From contig NZ_CP014513.1 in NCBI RefSeq assembly GCF_001577365.1, forward strand, positions 2,604,001 through 2,668,000: DNA of 64,000 nucleotides, read 5' to 3'. A program made the translations under genes and the position numbers. The notes below the pieces were generated by a model. The model was not told the DNA's origin, searched no databases, and saw only the letters and a program-made list of their open reading frames with translations. The stretch comes from Frondihabitans sp. PAMC 28766 (GTDB lineage: Bacteria > Actinomycetota > Actinomycetes > Actinomycetales > Microbacteriaceae). Every line of letters starts with the position of its first letter. Within the stretch, counting starts at the first letter, position 1. Shown piece after piece: positions 7,786 to 17,659 of the stretch.

Positions 7786-8624
7786 CGGTCGACCTGCGAG
7801 GCCGAGTGCGACGGCTCGGACGGCCGCGCGTGGAGGGCCCACAGTACGACGGCCGACGCCGCCGCCACGTTGAGGCTGTCGACGCCGTGCAGCATCGGGA
7901 TGGTCACGACCGTGTCGGCCGCGCCGAGGGCCCGCCTGGAGAGCCCGTCGCCTTCGGTGCCGAACAGCATCGCGATCTTCTCGGGCGGGTCGGCCGCATA
8001 CGCGTCGAGCGTGACGGCATCGTCGCTGAGCGCGAGCGCGGCGATGTCGAAGCCGTGAGAGCGCAGGATCTCGGCGCCCTCCGGCCACTCCGGCAGCCTC
8101 GTCCACGGCACCTGCAGCACGGTCCCCATCGACACCCGGACACTGCGGCGGTAGAGCGGGTCGGCGCACCGCGGCGTGATGAGCACGGCGTCGGCTCCGA
8201 GCCCGGCGACGGCGCGGAAGATCGCGCCGACGTTCGTGTGGTCGACTATGTCTTCGAGCACGACGACGCGGCGGGCACCCTCCAGCACGGACTCGACGCT
8301 GGGCAGCGGTGGCCGCTGCATCGACGCGAGAGCCCCGCGATGCAGGTGGTAGCCGGTGAGCTGCTCGAGCAGGGCGTCGTCGCCCACGAACACGTCGCCG
8401 TCGTAGTCGCGCACCAGCGGCTCGATGCCGGCCAGCCACTTCTCGGCGAGCAGCACCGAGCGCGGGGTGTGACCGGCCTCGAGGGCGCGGGTGATCACCT
8501 TCGACGACTCCGCGATGTAGAGGCCGCCCTCGGGCTCGGTCTTCCGCCGCAGCACGACGTCGGTGAGGCGGGAGAAGTCGGCGAGCTCGGGGCGGTCGAG
8601 GTCGGTGATCGGGGTGATGCGCAA
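7782..8624 (-). CDS. TrmH/SpoU-family RNA 2'-O-methyltransferase
   Basis: A 280-residue SPOUT methyltransferase that transfers methyl from S-adenosylmethionine to a ribose 2'-OH in rRNA or tRNA. The three knot motifs are present: VVLEDIVDHTNVGAIFR (motif 1, substrate Asn and Arg), MLFGTEGDGLS (motif 2) and IPMLHGVDSLNVAAA (motif 3). An N-terminal substrate-binding domain typical of the RlmB/TsnR branch precedes it. The start is TTG at 8624 with a GGAG ribosome site. The target nucleotide is unknown. It is followed, with a 4-nt overlap, by the D-Ala-D-Ala carboxypeptidase gene. Confidence 0.87.
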   Translation of the reverse strand: MRITPITDLDRPELADFSRLTDVVLRRKTEPEGGLYIAESSKVITRALEAGHTPRSVLLAEKWLAGIEPLVRDYDGDVFVGDDALLEQLTGYHLHRGALASMQRPPLPSVESVLEGARRVVVLEDIVDHTNVGAIFRAVAGLGADAVLITPRCADPLYRRSVRVSMGTVLQVPWTRLPEWPEGAEILRSHGFDIAALALSDDAVTLDAYAADPPEKIAMLFGTEGDGLSRRALGAADTVVTIPMLHGVDSLNVAAASAVVLWALHARPSEPSHSASQVDR

Positions 8625-8697
8625 GCCACGCTCCAGGGGGGTCTTCGCCCCGTGCGGCGCTCAGCTCGCAGGAGTCGGAAACATATCGGAAAGAGTC

Positions 8698-8716
8698 GTT
8701 GTTTAGGCTAACGTCA
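8698..8716 (+). promoter_or_regulatory. DtxR/IdeR-like box (weak) upstream of the sirtuin gene
   Basis: The 19-mer starting GTTGTTTAGGCTAAC matches the iron-repressor consensus TTAGGTTAGSCTWACCTWA at 14 of 19 positions by hand, including the ten central bases TTAGGCTAAC. The same bases also resemble a -10 region, so this may simply be promoter sequence. Confidence 0.25.
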
Positions 8717-8739
8717 CCCGCCTAGGAGGAAGCCCCACC

Positions 8740-9594
8740 ATGCCGCCCTCGATCACCGAGCCCGCTTCCGTCAGCACCACCGCCGAGTTCGAGAGCGCCG
8801 TCGACCTCCTGAGCGGCCGCCGCGTCGCCGTCCTGACGGGCGCCGGCGTCTCCACCGACTCCGGAATCCCCGACTATCGCGGCGAAGGCGCGCCGGTGCG
8901 CCACCCGATGACCTTCCAGCAGTTCCGCGCCGACGAGAACTACCGCAAGCGCTACTGGGCCGGCAGCCATCTCGGCTACCGCAGCTTCCGCATCGCCGCC
9001 CCCAACGCCGGGCACCGGGCGCTCGCGGCCCTCGAGGCGGCCGGCGTGACGAACGGGGTCGTCACCCAGAACGTCGACGGCCTGCACCTGCAGGCCGGGT
9101 CGAGCCGGGTCGTCGAGCTCCACGGCTCGGGCGACCGGGTGGTCTGCCTCACCTGCGGGCAGCAGTTCGCCCGCGAGCAGATGGCCCAGCTGATGGCCGA
9201 GAACAACCCGTGGCTCGAAGAGCCCGACGCGATCCGCCTGAACCCCGACGGCGACGTCGACGTGACCGACATCGACTCGTTCACAGTGCCGTCCTGCACC
9301 GTCTGCTCGGGCGTCTTGAAGCCCGACGTCGTCTTCTTCGGCGAGTTCGTGCCGGTCGAGCGCTTCGCCGAGGCGCGGGCCATGGTCGCTGGGGCCGAGG
9401 CCCTCGTGATCGCAGGATCCTCGCTGGTCGTCAACTCCGGCATCCGGCTGCTCGAGACGGCCCTCCGCAAGAAGCTGCCGGTCGTCATCATCAACCGGGG
9501 CGTCAGCAAGGGCGACACGCGGGCCAGCGTTAAGCTGAACGCCGGCACGTCGGAGACCCTGACGGCCCTGGCCGAACGGCTCGTCGTCGCCTGA
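8740..9594 (+). CDS. NAD-dependent protein deacylase (Sir2 family, class II-like)
   Basis: A 284-residue sirtuin that removes acyl groups from lysine using NAD+, or may act as an ADP-ribosyltransferase or lipoamidase as some class II members do. NAD-binding motifs are GAGVSTDSGIPDYRG (34-48) and TQNVDGLH (109-116), the catalytic base is H128 in ELHGS, and zinc is held by C136/C139 and C186/C189. The wording of the first motif (STDSGIPDYRG) matches class II sirtuins. A strong ribosome site AGGAGG precedes the ATG. The phosphatase gene follows in the same direction after 52 bp and is probably in the same transcript. Targets are unknown. Confidence 0.92.
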   Translation: MPPSITEPASVSTTAEFESAVDLLSGRRVAVLTGAGVSTDSGIPDYRGEGAPVRHPMTFQQFRADENYRKRYWAGSHLGYRSFRIAAPNAGHRALAALEAAGVTNGVVTQNVDGLHLQAGSSRVVELHGSGDRVVCLTCGQQFAREQMAQLMAENNPWLEEPDAIRLNPDGDVDVTDIDSFTVPSCTVCSGVLKPDVVFFGEFVPVERFAEARAMVAGAEALVIAGSSLVVNSGIRLLETALRKKLPVVIINRGVSKGDTRASVKLNAGTSETLTALAERLVVA

Positions 9595-9646
9595 CCCCGG
9601 TCGCCCGTGGTCGAGGGGCGGCGGCTCCCGGCCGCTGGAGGACCTC

Positions 9647-10285
9647 ATGACTCTGCTCTACCTCGTGCGGCACGGCGAGACCGACTGGAACGCGGCACGC
9701 CGGATCCAGGGCGCGACCGACATCCCCCTCAACACGCTCGGGCGCTCGCAGGCGGTCGACGCGGCAGCGCTGCTGAGCCGTCGCCGCTTCGACGCGGTCG
9801 CCGCGAGCCCCCTGCAGCGCGCCTTCGACACGGGGTCGATCATCGCCGATCGTCTCGGGCTGCCGACGCCTCTCGTGGTGCCCGGGGTGGTCGAGCGCAG
9901 CTACGGCGAGGCCGAGGGCATGACCTTCGACGAGGTCGAGGCGACCTTCCCGAACGGCGCCCCGGTGCCCGGCCGCGAGAGCCGCACCGCGCTGGTCGAG
10001 CGCGTCGAGGCGGCTCTCCTGTCGCTGGCTGCGGCGCACCCGGGCGAATCGGTCGTCGTCGCGACGCACGGCGCGGTGATCCGGTCGCTCGTCAACCACA
10101 TCGCGCCCGAAGAGGATGCGAACCCGGGTGTGCCGATCCGCAACGGCTCGATCCACTCGTTCGAGGCCGCCGACGGCGCACTCTCGCTCGTCGCGTTCGA
10201 CGACCCGATCGAGGTCGAATCCGAGGCCGCGGGCCGCTACGAGTTCGGCTACCAGAACGCCCTCGAGAACCGCTCGGACGCCTGA
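9647..10285 (+). CDS. Histidine phosphatase family protein (phosphoglycerate mutase-like)
   Basis: A 212-residue member of the histidine phosphatase superfamily. LVRHGETDWN near the N-terminus supplies the His that is phosphorylated, VVATHGAVIRS provides the second catalytic His, and the intervening SPLQRAFDTG and ERSYGEAEGM are typical. At 212 aa it is shorter than the cofactor-dependent glycolytic mutase GpmA (about 250 aa), so a broad-specificity or small-metabolite phosphatase is more likely. A GGAGG ribosome site precedes the ATG. It lies just downstream of the sirtuin gene and converges on the glycosyltransferase gene. Confidence 0.88.
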   Translation: MTLLYLVRHGETDWNAARRIQGATDIPLNTLGRSQAVDAAALLSRRRFDAVAASPLQRAFDTGSIIADRLGLPTPLVVPGVVERSYGEAEGMTFDEVEATFPNGAPVPGRESRTALVERVEAALLSLAAAHPGESVVVATHGAVIRSLVNHIAPEEDANPGVPIRNGSIHSFEAADGALSLVAFDDPIEVESEAAGRYEFGYQNALENRSDA

Positions 10286-10328
10286 CGCGCACGGCGGCGC
10301 CTCGGCTCCTGCCGAACCTCCGTCCGGT

Positions 10329-10380
10329 CTCCCGCACCTGTCCGAGGCGTGGTGCGGCTATCCGGCGGCCGGTGCGGGAG
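10329..10380. terminator. Inverted repeat between convergent genes
   Basis: A perfect 10-bp inverted repeat (CTCCCGCACC at 10329-10338 and GGTGCGGGAG at 10371-10380) with a 32-nt GC-rich loop sits between the convergent phosphatase and glycosyltransferase genes. There is no T run, so this is at most a weak or non-canonical terminator. Confidence 0.35.
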
Positions 10381-10394
10381 CGGTTCTCCCGCGG

Positions 10395-11513
10395 TCAGCC
10401 TGCGAGCGGCCGGTCAGCCGCCGGCGACGTCCTCGAGCAGGCGCAGCAGTACCTCGGCCGACGCGTCCCAGCTGAACCGGGCGGCCTGCTCGACCGAGGC
10501 GGCGCTCCGGCGCGCCCACTCCCCGGCTCCTCGAGTTTCCGCACCGCGGCGGCGATCGAGGCCGGCGACTCCGGGTCGAAGTAGACCGCTGCCTTGCCGC
10601 CGATCTCCCGGAAGATCGGGATGTCGCTGACCACGGCGGGCGTGCCGAGGCTCATGCCCTCGACGAGGGGGATGCCGAACCCCTCGGCCCGTGACGCGGT
10701 GACCACCGCGGTCGCCCCGAGCAGCACCGAGCGGTACACCTCGTCGCTCGCGCCGTCATGGAAGACGAGCGCGCCCTCGGGGGCCAGCCGCTCGAGATCC
10801 TGCCGCTCGCGCTCCGAGACCCGGCTCATGAGGTGCAGCCGGTAGCCGTCGAGCATCGGCAGGGCGCGCACGAGCGCCTGCACGTTCTTGTACGGCATGA
10901 ACGAGCCCATGTAGACGAGGTCGCGCGTGTCGGGCGCCGTGCGCACGGGAACGACGAAGGGCGCAGGATCAGCGGCGTTCGAGACGACGGTGACCGGCCG
11001 CTTCGTGAGGTGGTGCTCGGCGATCTCGGCTGCGGTGGTGCCGCTCACCGTGACGATCGCGTCCGCCCGGTTGAGCAGCGCCCGCTGGGGCCACCAAGCC
11101 AGGTGGTAGGCCCGCCAGAGCAGACGGATCGGCGGCGCGAACTCGGGCGGCGGGGTGCGGTTCGTGTAGTAGATCAGATCGTGCAGGGTGAGCACCAGGC
11201 GGTAGTCGCGCCCGAACGTGCCCATCGTCTGCATGGGCGACCAGACGACGTCCGCCCGCAGAGGGTTGACCTGCCGGGCGACGAGGGGCTCCAGCGGGCT
11301 CGTGGGGTCGCTGACGAGGTGGTGCGGGGCGTCGGGCAGCTTGTCGAGCTGCCGCACGTCGTTGACGAGCATCGTCACGGTGTGGCCGGCTGCCCGGGCT
11401 GGGGCCACGAGGGCGTTCACGACTCCGGCGGTGAAGCGGCTGATGCCGTCGTGTCGGCCGGTGCGCACGTAGCGGCAGTCGACGACGATGCGGAGCGGGC
11501 GCGTCGCAGTCAC
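10395..11513 (-). CDS. Glycosyltransferase family 1 (GT4-type), C-terminus altered by an apparent frameshift
   Basis: A GT-B glycosyltransferase that transfers sugar from a nucleotide donor. The N-terminal half starts VTATRPLRIVVDCRYVRTG; the C-terminal half holds YMGSFMPYKNVQALV and the donor-site stretch SRAEGFGIPLVEGMSLGTP with the conserved E-x7-E. After VRKLEEPG the frame turns into low-quality sequence (RAGAPPRSSRPPG). Adding one base to the C run at 10521-10524 instead restores EWARRSAASVEQAARFSWD and ends in DVAGG at a TGA at 10414, a normal family C-terminus. The intended gene is therefore about 10414-11513. The GTG start overlaps the stop of the alpha/beta hydrolase gene (GTGA). Confidence 0.85.
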   Translation of the reverse strand: MTATRPLRIVVDCRYVRTGRHDGISRFTAGVVNALVAPARAAGHTVTMLVNDVRQLDKLPDAPHHLVSDPTSPLEPLVARQVNPLRADVVWSPMQTMGTFGRDYRLVLTLHDLIYYTNRTPPPEFAPPIRLLWRAYHLAWWPQRALLNRADAIVTVSGTTAAEIAEHHLTKRPVTVVSNAADPAPFVVPVRTAPDTRDLVYMGSFMPYKNVQALVRALPMLDGYRLHLMSRVSERERQDLERLAPEGALVFHDGASDEVYRSVLLGATAVVTASRAEGFGIPLVEGMSLGTPAVVSDIPIFREIGGKAAVYFDPESPASIAAAVRKLEEPGSGRAGAPPRSSRPPGSAGTRRPRYCCACSRTSPAADRPLAG

Positions 11514-12454
11514 GGGGCGACCCCGAGTCCCACGAAGTCTTCGACCAGGACTGCGGCCTCGCGCGGCTTCTCGTAGTGGATCAGATGGCCGACGCCGTGG
11601 ATCACGTCGAGCTGCGCGTTCGCGAACAGCTTCTGCAGCGCGTACTGCGCGGGCAGCGCCGTCACGTCGTCCTTGTCGGCGGCGATCAGCAGCACGGGCT
11701 GCTCGATGTCGCCGGCGTAGGTCGACACGTCGGTCGACACGGACGCCTTGAACGACTCGAGCACGACCTGGCGGTCGGCGTACTTCGAGAAGTAGACGTC
11801 GTGCTGGTCGTTGATCCAGGCCCGCAGCGGCTTGTCCTTCGTCTTGGCCATCGCCTCGCTGATGACGCGCGTGACGAGGCGGCTCTTGAGGGCCGGCTCG
11901 CCGATCGCCTCGGGCACGCGCGCCCCCGCCCAGTAGAACAGCACGGCCAGACGGCTGAAGACGCCCCGGGGTCCCTTCAGGGCCGGTGCCGCGATGGGGT
12001 TCACCAGGATCAGCTTCGCCGCGGGCAGCGCCGGTCGCCCCGTGCCGCCTGCCAGCGTGGCGGCCGCCACGATCGACCCGAACGAGTGGCCCAGGATCAC
12101 GAGATCGGCCCCCGCCCCGATCTTCTGGCAGAAGTCGACCAGCCACTTCGCATATGAGGGCACGCTGTGCTCCCGCCCCCGGAACGGTGCCGACACGCCG
12201 AAGCCGGGCAGGTCGGGCGCGATCACCCGCAGGGAACCCTCCTGGATGCCGTCGAGGAAGGCGACGATCGGCTCGAGACCGTGGTGGTCGCCGCGGAAGC
12301 CGTGCACGACCAGCAGGGTCGTCGGCGCGTCGTCGCGGCCGTAGACCCAGTAGTGCGTGTCCACCCCGAGAGCCGTGATCGACCGCTCCTCGGCGGGGAG
12401 GGCGGCGAATCGCTCGGCGTACGGCGACGGGACGGTGGGAGTCGAGGGCAGCAC
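11510..12454 (-). CDS. Alpha/beta hydrolase
   Basis: A 314-residue alpha/beta hydrolase with the oxyanion region VVHGFRGDHHGLEP, nucleophile elbow GHSFGS, a cap domain in the middle, acidic residues near AADKDDVTAL and the catalytic His in GVGHLIHYEKP. Substrate unknown. The first codon is GTG at 12454, placed 6 nt after a TAGACT box, consistent with a leaderless transcript. The gene is translationally coupled to the downstream glycosyltransferase through a 4-nt overlap, suggesting that the two act on the same glycoconjugate, which is inference. Confidence 0.85.
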   Translation of the reverse strand: MLPSTPTVPSPYAERFAALPAEERSITALGVDTHYWVYGRDDAPTTLLVVHGFRGDHHGLEPIVAFLDGIQEGSLRVIAPDLPGFGVSAPFRGREHSVPSYAKWLVDFCQKIGAGADLVILGHSFGSIVAAATLAGGTGRPALPAAKLILVNPIAAPALKGPRGVFSRLAVLFYWAGARVPEAIGEPALKSRLVTRVISEAMAKTKDKPLRAWINDQHDVYFSKYADRQVVLESFKASVSTDVSTYAGDIEQPVLLIAADKDDVTALPAQYALQKLFANAQLDVIHGVGHLIHYEKPREAAVLVEDFVGLGVAP

Positions 12455-12460
12455 CCCGTC

Positions 12461-12466
12461 AGTCTA
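12461..12466 (-). promoter_or_regulatory. -10 box of a leaderless promoter
   Basis: TAGACT on the minus strand, 6 nt before the GTG of the alpha/beta hydrolase gene. Confidence 0.5.
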
Positions 12467-12575
12467 GGGACGCGGCTCGGTGCGGGTTTGGCCGCTCGCC
12501 GTGCACCGCGTCCTAGGCTGGCGTGATCGTGCCCGCAGAGCCCCACCCGAAGGCTGCCCCACCCGAAGGAGAACG

Positions 12576-14342
<1,767 letters not shown>

Positions 14343-14406
14343 CCCTCCGGCCGCCGAGTTATGCACAGGCGGGCGCGGGCGAGCGCAGGATGTCGGTGCT
14401 CGCCTC

Positions 14407-14412
14407 TATCCT
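14407..14412 (+). promoter_or_regulatory. -10 box of a leaderless promoter
   Basis: TATCCT, 6 nt before the GTG at 14419. It favours 14419 over the GTG two codons upstream (14413) as the start of the exonuclease gene. Confidence 0.5.
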
Positions 14413-14418
14413 GTGAGC

Positions 14419-15147
14419 GTGAGTAGCGCAGAAGTCGGCCCCGTCCCCGTCAACTGGTGGGACGGCCTCGGCGTCTTCGACCTCGAGACCACCGGCATCG
14501 ATGTCGAGACCGCTCGCATCGTCACCGCCCACGTCGGCCTCATCGATTCGACCGGCGAGTCGATCGCCCACGGCGAGTGGCTCGCCGACCCGGGTGTCGA
14601 GATCCCGGCCCAGGCGTCGGCCGTCCACGGCATCTCCACCGAGCAGGCGCAGGCCGAGGGCCGGCCGGCCGCCGAGGTCGTCGCCGAGATCATCGAGGCC
14701 CTCCGCGCGGTCTTCACGAGAGGCGTCCCACTCGTCATCTACAACGCCCCCTACGACCTCACGGTGCTCGACCGCGAGGCCAGGCGCTACGGTATCGACC
14801 CCCTGGGCGCCGGGTCCGACCACACCGGCGGCTGCGTCATCGATCCGCTCGTCATCGACAAGGCCGTCGACAAGTACCGCAAGGGCAAGCGCACCCTCGA
14901 GGCCGCCGCCGAGTTCTACGAGGTCTCGCTCACCGACGCGCACGACGCCGGCGCCGACGCGATCGCAGCCGGCCGCGTTGCCCAGGCGATGGCCCGCCGC
15001 CACCCCGACAAGCTCGGGGTGCCCGCGCACGACCTCCACACCCTGCAGATCGGCTGGTGCGGCGAGCAGGCCGCCAGCTTCCAGGAGTACATGCGGCACA
15101 AAGACCCGACCTTCACGGCCGCCGGCGAGTGGCCCATCCGCCCGTAG
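14419..15147 (+). CDS. DEDDh-type 3'-5' exonuclease (DNA polymerase III epsilon-like)
   Basis: A 242-residue exonuclease of the DnaQ superfamily. The metal-binding residues are in GVFDLETTGID (D-x-E), YNAPYDLTVLD (second Asp) and LTDAHDAGADAIA (His and last Asp), which defines the DEDDh type. The family removes nucleotides from 3' ends and may proofread or degrade RNA/DNA; this stand-alone form is common beside the replicative enzyme, which uses a PHP domain for proofreading in Actinobacteria. A start at GTG 14413 would add two residues. The last ~45 residues (HDLHTLQIGWCGEQAASF) form a conserved-looking extension of unknown role. Confidence 0.88.
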   Translation: MSSAEVGPVPVNWWDGLGVFDLETTGIDVETARIVTAHVGLIDSTGESIAHGEWLADPGVEIPAQASAVHGISTEQAQAEGRPAAEVVAEIIEALRAVFTRGVPLVIYNAPYDLTVLDREARRYGIDPLGAGSDHTGGCVIDPLVIDKAVDKYRKGKRTLEAAAEFYEVSLTDAHDAGADAIAAGRVAQAMARRHPDKLGVPAHDLHTLQIGWCGEQAASFQEYMRHKDPTFTAAGEWPIRP

Positions 15148-15156
15148 GCGTCGGGC

Positions 15157-15717
15157 TCACTTCCGGCCGCGACCACCCGTGACTAGCAGCACGCGCGTCC
15201 GGCGGGGAGCATCTGCAGGCACCCGCCACCCGTGCAGAGCGACCCCGTCGAGCCACAGCGTCGCCCCCGCCGTCAGCCGCACCGGCTCGCCCTCGCCGCT
15301 GACGACGTCGAGCATCCCCTCCAGCACGTGCACCACGTCTTCGCCCTCGTGGCTGAACGCCGGCTCGTCGGCGTAGCCCGGCCCGAGGTCGAACAGGTAC
15401 GACTCGAGGGCTCGCCCCGGGCCGCCCGCGACGAGCCGAGCCGTGTCGGTCGAGCCCTCCGTCGCCGGCAGATGCACGGGTGGAGCCTCGGGCGACCCGA
15501 CGACGGGCATGAGCTGGGCCGGAGGGATGTCGAGGGCCGACGCGAGCGCGTACAGCGTCGGCACGCTCGGGTAGATCCGCGCGTTCTCGACGTTCGAGAG
15601 GAAGGGCTGCGACACGCCTGCCCGTCCGGCGAGCTCGCGCATGCTCCAGCCGCGACGGGTCCGCTCGGCGCGGACCGCCTGGCCGATCTCCGTCTGCAGG
15701 GCGTCGGGTGTCTCCAT
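15157..15717 (-). CDS. XRE-family transcriptional regulator with C-terminal cupin
   Basis: A 186-residue two-domain regulator. Residues about 8-62 form an XRE helix-turn-helix (RAERTRRGWSMRELAGRAG with the recognition helix in SQPFLSNVENAR), and residues about 95-180 form a cupin that probably senses a small molecule (SHEGEDVVHVLEGMLDVV). ATG 15717 is 6 nt after a TACCGT box and so is preferred over the in-frame start seven codons upstream. It is divergent from a flavin monooxygenase gene, with a perfect operator-like palindrome between them, so that gene and itself are the likely targets. The ligand is unknown. Confidence 0.88.
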   Translation of the reverse strand: METPDALQTEIGQAVRAERTRRGWSMRELAGRAGVSQPFLSNVENARIYPSVPTLYALASALDIPPAQLMPVVGSPEAPPVHLPATEGSTDTARLVAGGPGRALESYLFDLGPGYADEPAFSHEGEDVVHVLEGMLDVVSGEGEPVRLTAGATLWLDGVALHGWRVPADAPRRTRVLLVTGGRGRK

Positions 15718-15723
15718 GGGTCC

Positions 15724-15729
15724 ACGGTA
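15724..15729 (-). promoter_or_regulatory. -10 box of a leaderless promoter
   Basis: TACCGT on the minus strand, 6 nt before the ATG of the XRE-cupin regulator gene. Confidence 0.45.
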
Positions 15730-15758
15730 GCGGTGCACTTGCGGTGACCCGTCGCATC

Positions 15759-15779
15759 CTGATAACTATTGGTTATCAG
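15759..15779. promoter_or_regulatory. Operator-like palindrome between divergent regulator and monooxygenase genes
   Basis: A perfect 8-bp inverted repeat, CTGATAAC - TATTG - GTTATCAG. It is strikingly AT-rich for this genome and lies in the 103-bp divergent gap, just upstream of the -35 zone of the regulator gene and about 40-60 bp before the monooxygenase start. Best guess: binding site of the adjacent XRE-cupin protein. Confidence 0.6.
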
Positions 15780-15820
15780 ATTCGGCAACCGGCCGACCGC
15801 CCGACGAGAGGCCCGACACC

Positions 15821-17179
15821 GTGACCAAGCAGATCTTCCTCGGCGCTTTCGAGGAGCTCACGCCCAACTTCATCAGCAACGCGTGGCACCACGAGCGCGG
15901 TGACACCCGCGACTTCGCGAGTCTCGAGTACTGGCAGGACATGGCGCGACAGCTCGACGCCGCCGGCTTCGACTTCTTGTTCTTCGCCGAGGCCATCGGC
16001 TACCCGATGTCGGGCGACGACGTGCCCGAGGTCGTCATCCGCGAGGCCGTGCAGTTTCCCGTGCACGACCCGATGACGATCATCTCCGGTCTCGCGGCCA
16101 CGGTCGATCGGCTCGGCTTCGTCGTGACCGCCTCGACGACGGCGCAGCAGCCGTACCTCAACGCCCGAGCCTTCACGACGCTCGACCACCTGACCAAAGG
16201 CCGCATCGCCTGGAACGTCGTCACGAGCGACAACCAGGTCGGGCTCGTCAAGCTGCTCGGCCAGCGCGAGGTCACTCCGCACGACGAGCGTTACCGCCGC
16301 GCGACGGAGTTCCTGGAGCTCTCGTTCACGCTCTGGGAGGGCGCCTGGGAGGACGACGCGATCGTCTACGACAAGGCCACGCGCACTTTCGCCGACCCGT
16401 CGAAGGTGCACCGCATCACGCACGACGGCGAGTACTTCCGGCTCGACGGCTACTACCCGGCCACACCGTCGGTGCAGCGCACTCCCCTGCTGCTGCAGGC
16501 CGGCACCTCGTCGGCCGGCCGCGCCTTCGCCGGCCGCTTCGCCGAGTGCGTCTTCATTCAGGATCGCGACGTCTCGGCAGCGAAGGCGACGGTCGCCGAC
16601 CTGCGCGCTCGCGCCGTCGCCAACGGCCGAGCGACCGACTCGATCCGCGTGATGGACGCTGTCTCGATCGTCGTCGCCGACACCGAGGAGGAGGCCCTGG
16701 CTGCCCGCGCCTCCCTCGACGCGACACCGTCTCGCGAGGCCGCCGCGGCGCTCTTCATGGGCTGGAGCGGCGTCGACCTGATGAAGTTCGGCCTCGAGCA
16801 GACGCTCGCCGAAGTCACGACCGAGGTCGGCCAGTCGATGCTCGCGATGTTCCAGCAGGGCGACGAGAGCCCGACCGTCGCCGAGATCCTCGACAGGATC
16901 ACGACGTCGATCGGTGGCCCGCGCCTCACCGGCACTCCCGAGCAGGTCGCGGACGAGATGCAGCGCTTCGTCGAGGAGGCCGACATCGACGGCTTCCTGA
17001 TCGAGTACACGTACGGCGGGATGGACACGTACGCCGACTTCATCGACAAGGTGATGCCGATCCTGCGCTCTCGGGGTCTGCTGCCCGAGACGCCGCGGGG
17101 CGGCACGATGCGCGAGCGGTTGACGGGCGGGTCGTCGCGACTGCCGGCGTCGCATCCTGCGGCTGCCTACCGCCACTAG
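15821..17179 (+). CDS. LLM-class FMN-dependent monooxygenase (NtaA/SnaA/DszA family)
   Basis: A 452-residue bacterial luciferase-like monooxygenase that uses FMNH2 and O2 to oxidise organic sulfur or nitrogen compounds. The start KQIFLGAFEELTPNF, then LEYWQDMARQLDAAGFDFLF, RIAWNVVTSDNQ and the flavin-phosphate region LLLQAGTSSAGRAFA are hallmarks of the NtaA/DszA branch. The GTG start at 15821 has a GAGAGG site. No flavin reductase gene is adjacent, so reduced flavin must come from elsewhere. The divergent XRE-cupin gene is the probable regulator. A strong hairpin follows the stop codon. The substrate cannot be predicted. Confidence 0.88.
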   Translation: MTKQIFLGAFEELTPNFISNAWHHERGDTRDFASLEYWQDMARQLDAAGFDFLFFAEAIGYPMSGDDVPEVVIREAVQFPVHDPMTIISGLAATVDRLGFVVTASTTAQQPYLNARAFTTLDHLTKGRIAWNVVTSDNQVGLVKLLGQREVTPHDERYRRATEFLELSFTLWEGAWEDDAIVYDKATRTFADPSKVHRITHDGEYFRLDGYYPATPSVQRTPLLLQAGTSSAGRAFAGRFAECVFIQDRDVSAAKATVADLRARAVANGRATDSIRVMDAVSIVVADTEEEALAARASLDATPSREAAAALFMGWSGVDLMKFGLEQTLAEVTTEVGQSMLAMFQQGDESPTVAEILDRITTSIGGPRLTGTPEQVADEMQRFVEEADIDGFLIEYTYGGMDTYADFIDKVMPILRSRGLLPETPRGGTMRERLTGGSSRLPASHPAAAYRH

Positions 17180-17236
17180 CCGGCTCTGGCGCGCTCTCGG
17201 CCCTGCAGCGGAGTCGGCTCTGCCGTGCACGCAGAA

Positions 17237-17264
17237 GCGCCCGCCACCAGACGGTGGCGGGCGC
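17237..17264. terminator. Bidirectional hairpin terminator
   Basis: A perfect 12-bp stem (GCGCCCGCCACC, loop AGAC, GGTGGCGGGCGC) between the convergent monooxygenase and rpmE2 genes. No long T run, as is common in high-GC Actinobacteria. Confidence 0.75.
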
Positions 17265-17283
17265 CCAGACGAAGCAGGTGCGA

Positions 17284-17541
17284 CTACTTGGCGCTGCCGC
17301 CGAAGTTCTTGAAGCGCTGGTTGAACTTCTCGACGCGGCCGGCCGAGTCGAGGATGCGCTGCTTGCCCGTGTAGAACGGGTGCGAAGCAGACGAGATCTC
17401 GACGTCGATGACGGGGTACGTGACGCCGTCGAGCTCGATGGTCTTGTCGCTCGTCGCGGTCGAACGCGTGAGGAACGTCTCACCCGAGGCGAGGTCGCGG
17501 AACACGATCGGGTTGTAGTCGGGGTGAGTGTCGGTCTTCAT
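17284..17541 (-). CDS. rpmE2: 50S ribosomal protein L31 type B
   Basis: An 85-residue L31 of the zinc-free (C-minus) type: [20 protein letters not shown] at the start and [20 protein letters not shown] near the end, with no cysteines. Type B L31 usually replaces the zinc-binding form when zinc is scarce and is often Zur-repressed, but I see no clear Zur box upstream. The gene is monocistronic between a hairpin and its own promoter. AGGA lies 8 nt before the ATG. Confidence 0.95.
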   Translation of the reverse strand: MKTDTHPDYNPIVFRDLASGETFLTRSTATSDKTIELDGVTYPVIDVEISSASHPFYTGKQRILDSAGRVEKFNQRFKNFGGSAK

Positions 17542-17585
17542 GGAAGCATCCTAAAAAAAGTAGAGGCGCACTGGTTTTTGCCAGC

Positions 17586-17615
17586 ACTATGGGGTGGCCG
17601 AGGGCCAGCCGTCAA
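17586..17615 (-). promoter_or_regulatory. Probable rpmE2 promoter
   Basis: On the minus strand TTGACG (17610-17615), an 18-nt spacer, and CATAGT (17586-17591). An imperfect inverted repeat (17568-17587, GTGCTGG / CCAGTGC around CAAAAA) overlaps the -10 and start point, and a T7 tract follows at 17553-17559. Confidence 0.45.
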
Positions 17616-17659
17616 CATTACCAGACCGGAAGACTCCCGTCACGATCCGGCGCCGTGCC

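Noticed and set aside
17568..17587. rpmE2 leader attenuator (hairpin followed by T7)
   Set aside because: The hairpin overlaps the predicted -10 box, so most of it would not be transcribed.
17542..17616. Zur box expected before the zinc-free L31 gene
   Set aside because: No TGAAAATNATTTTCA-like palindrome could be found; only an imperfect palindrome and a T7 tract.
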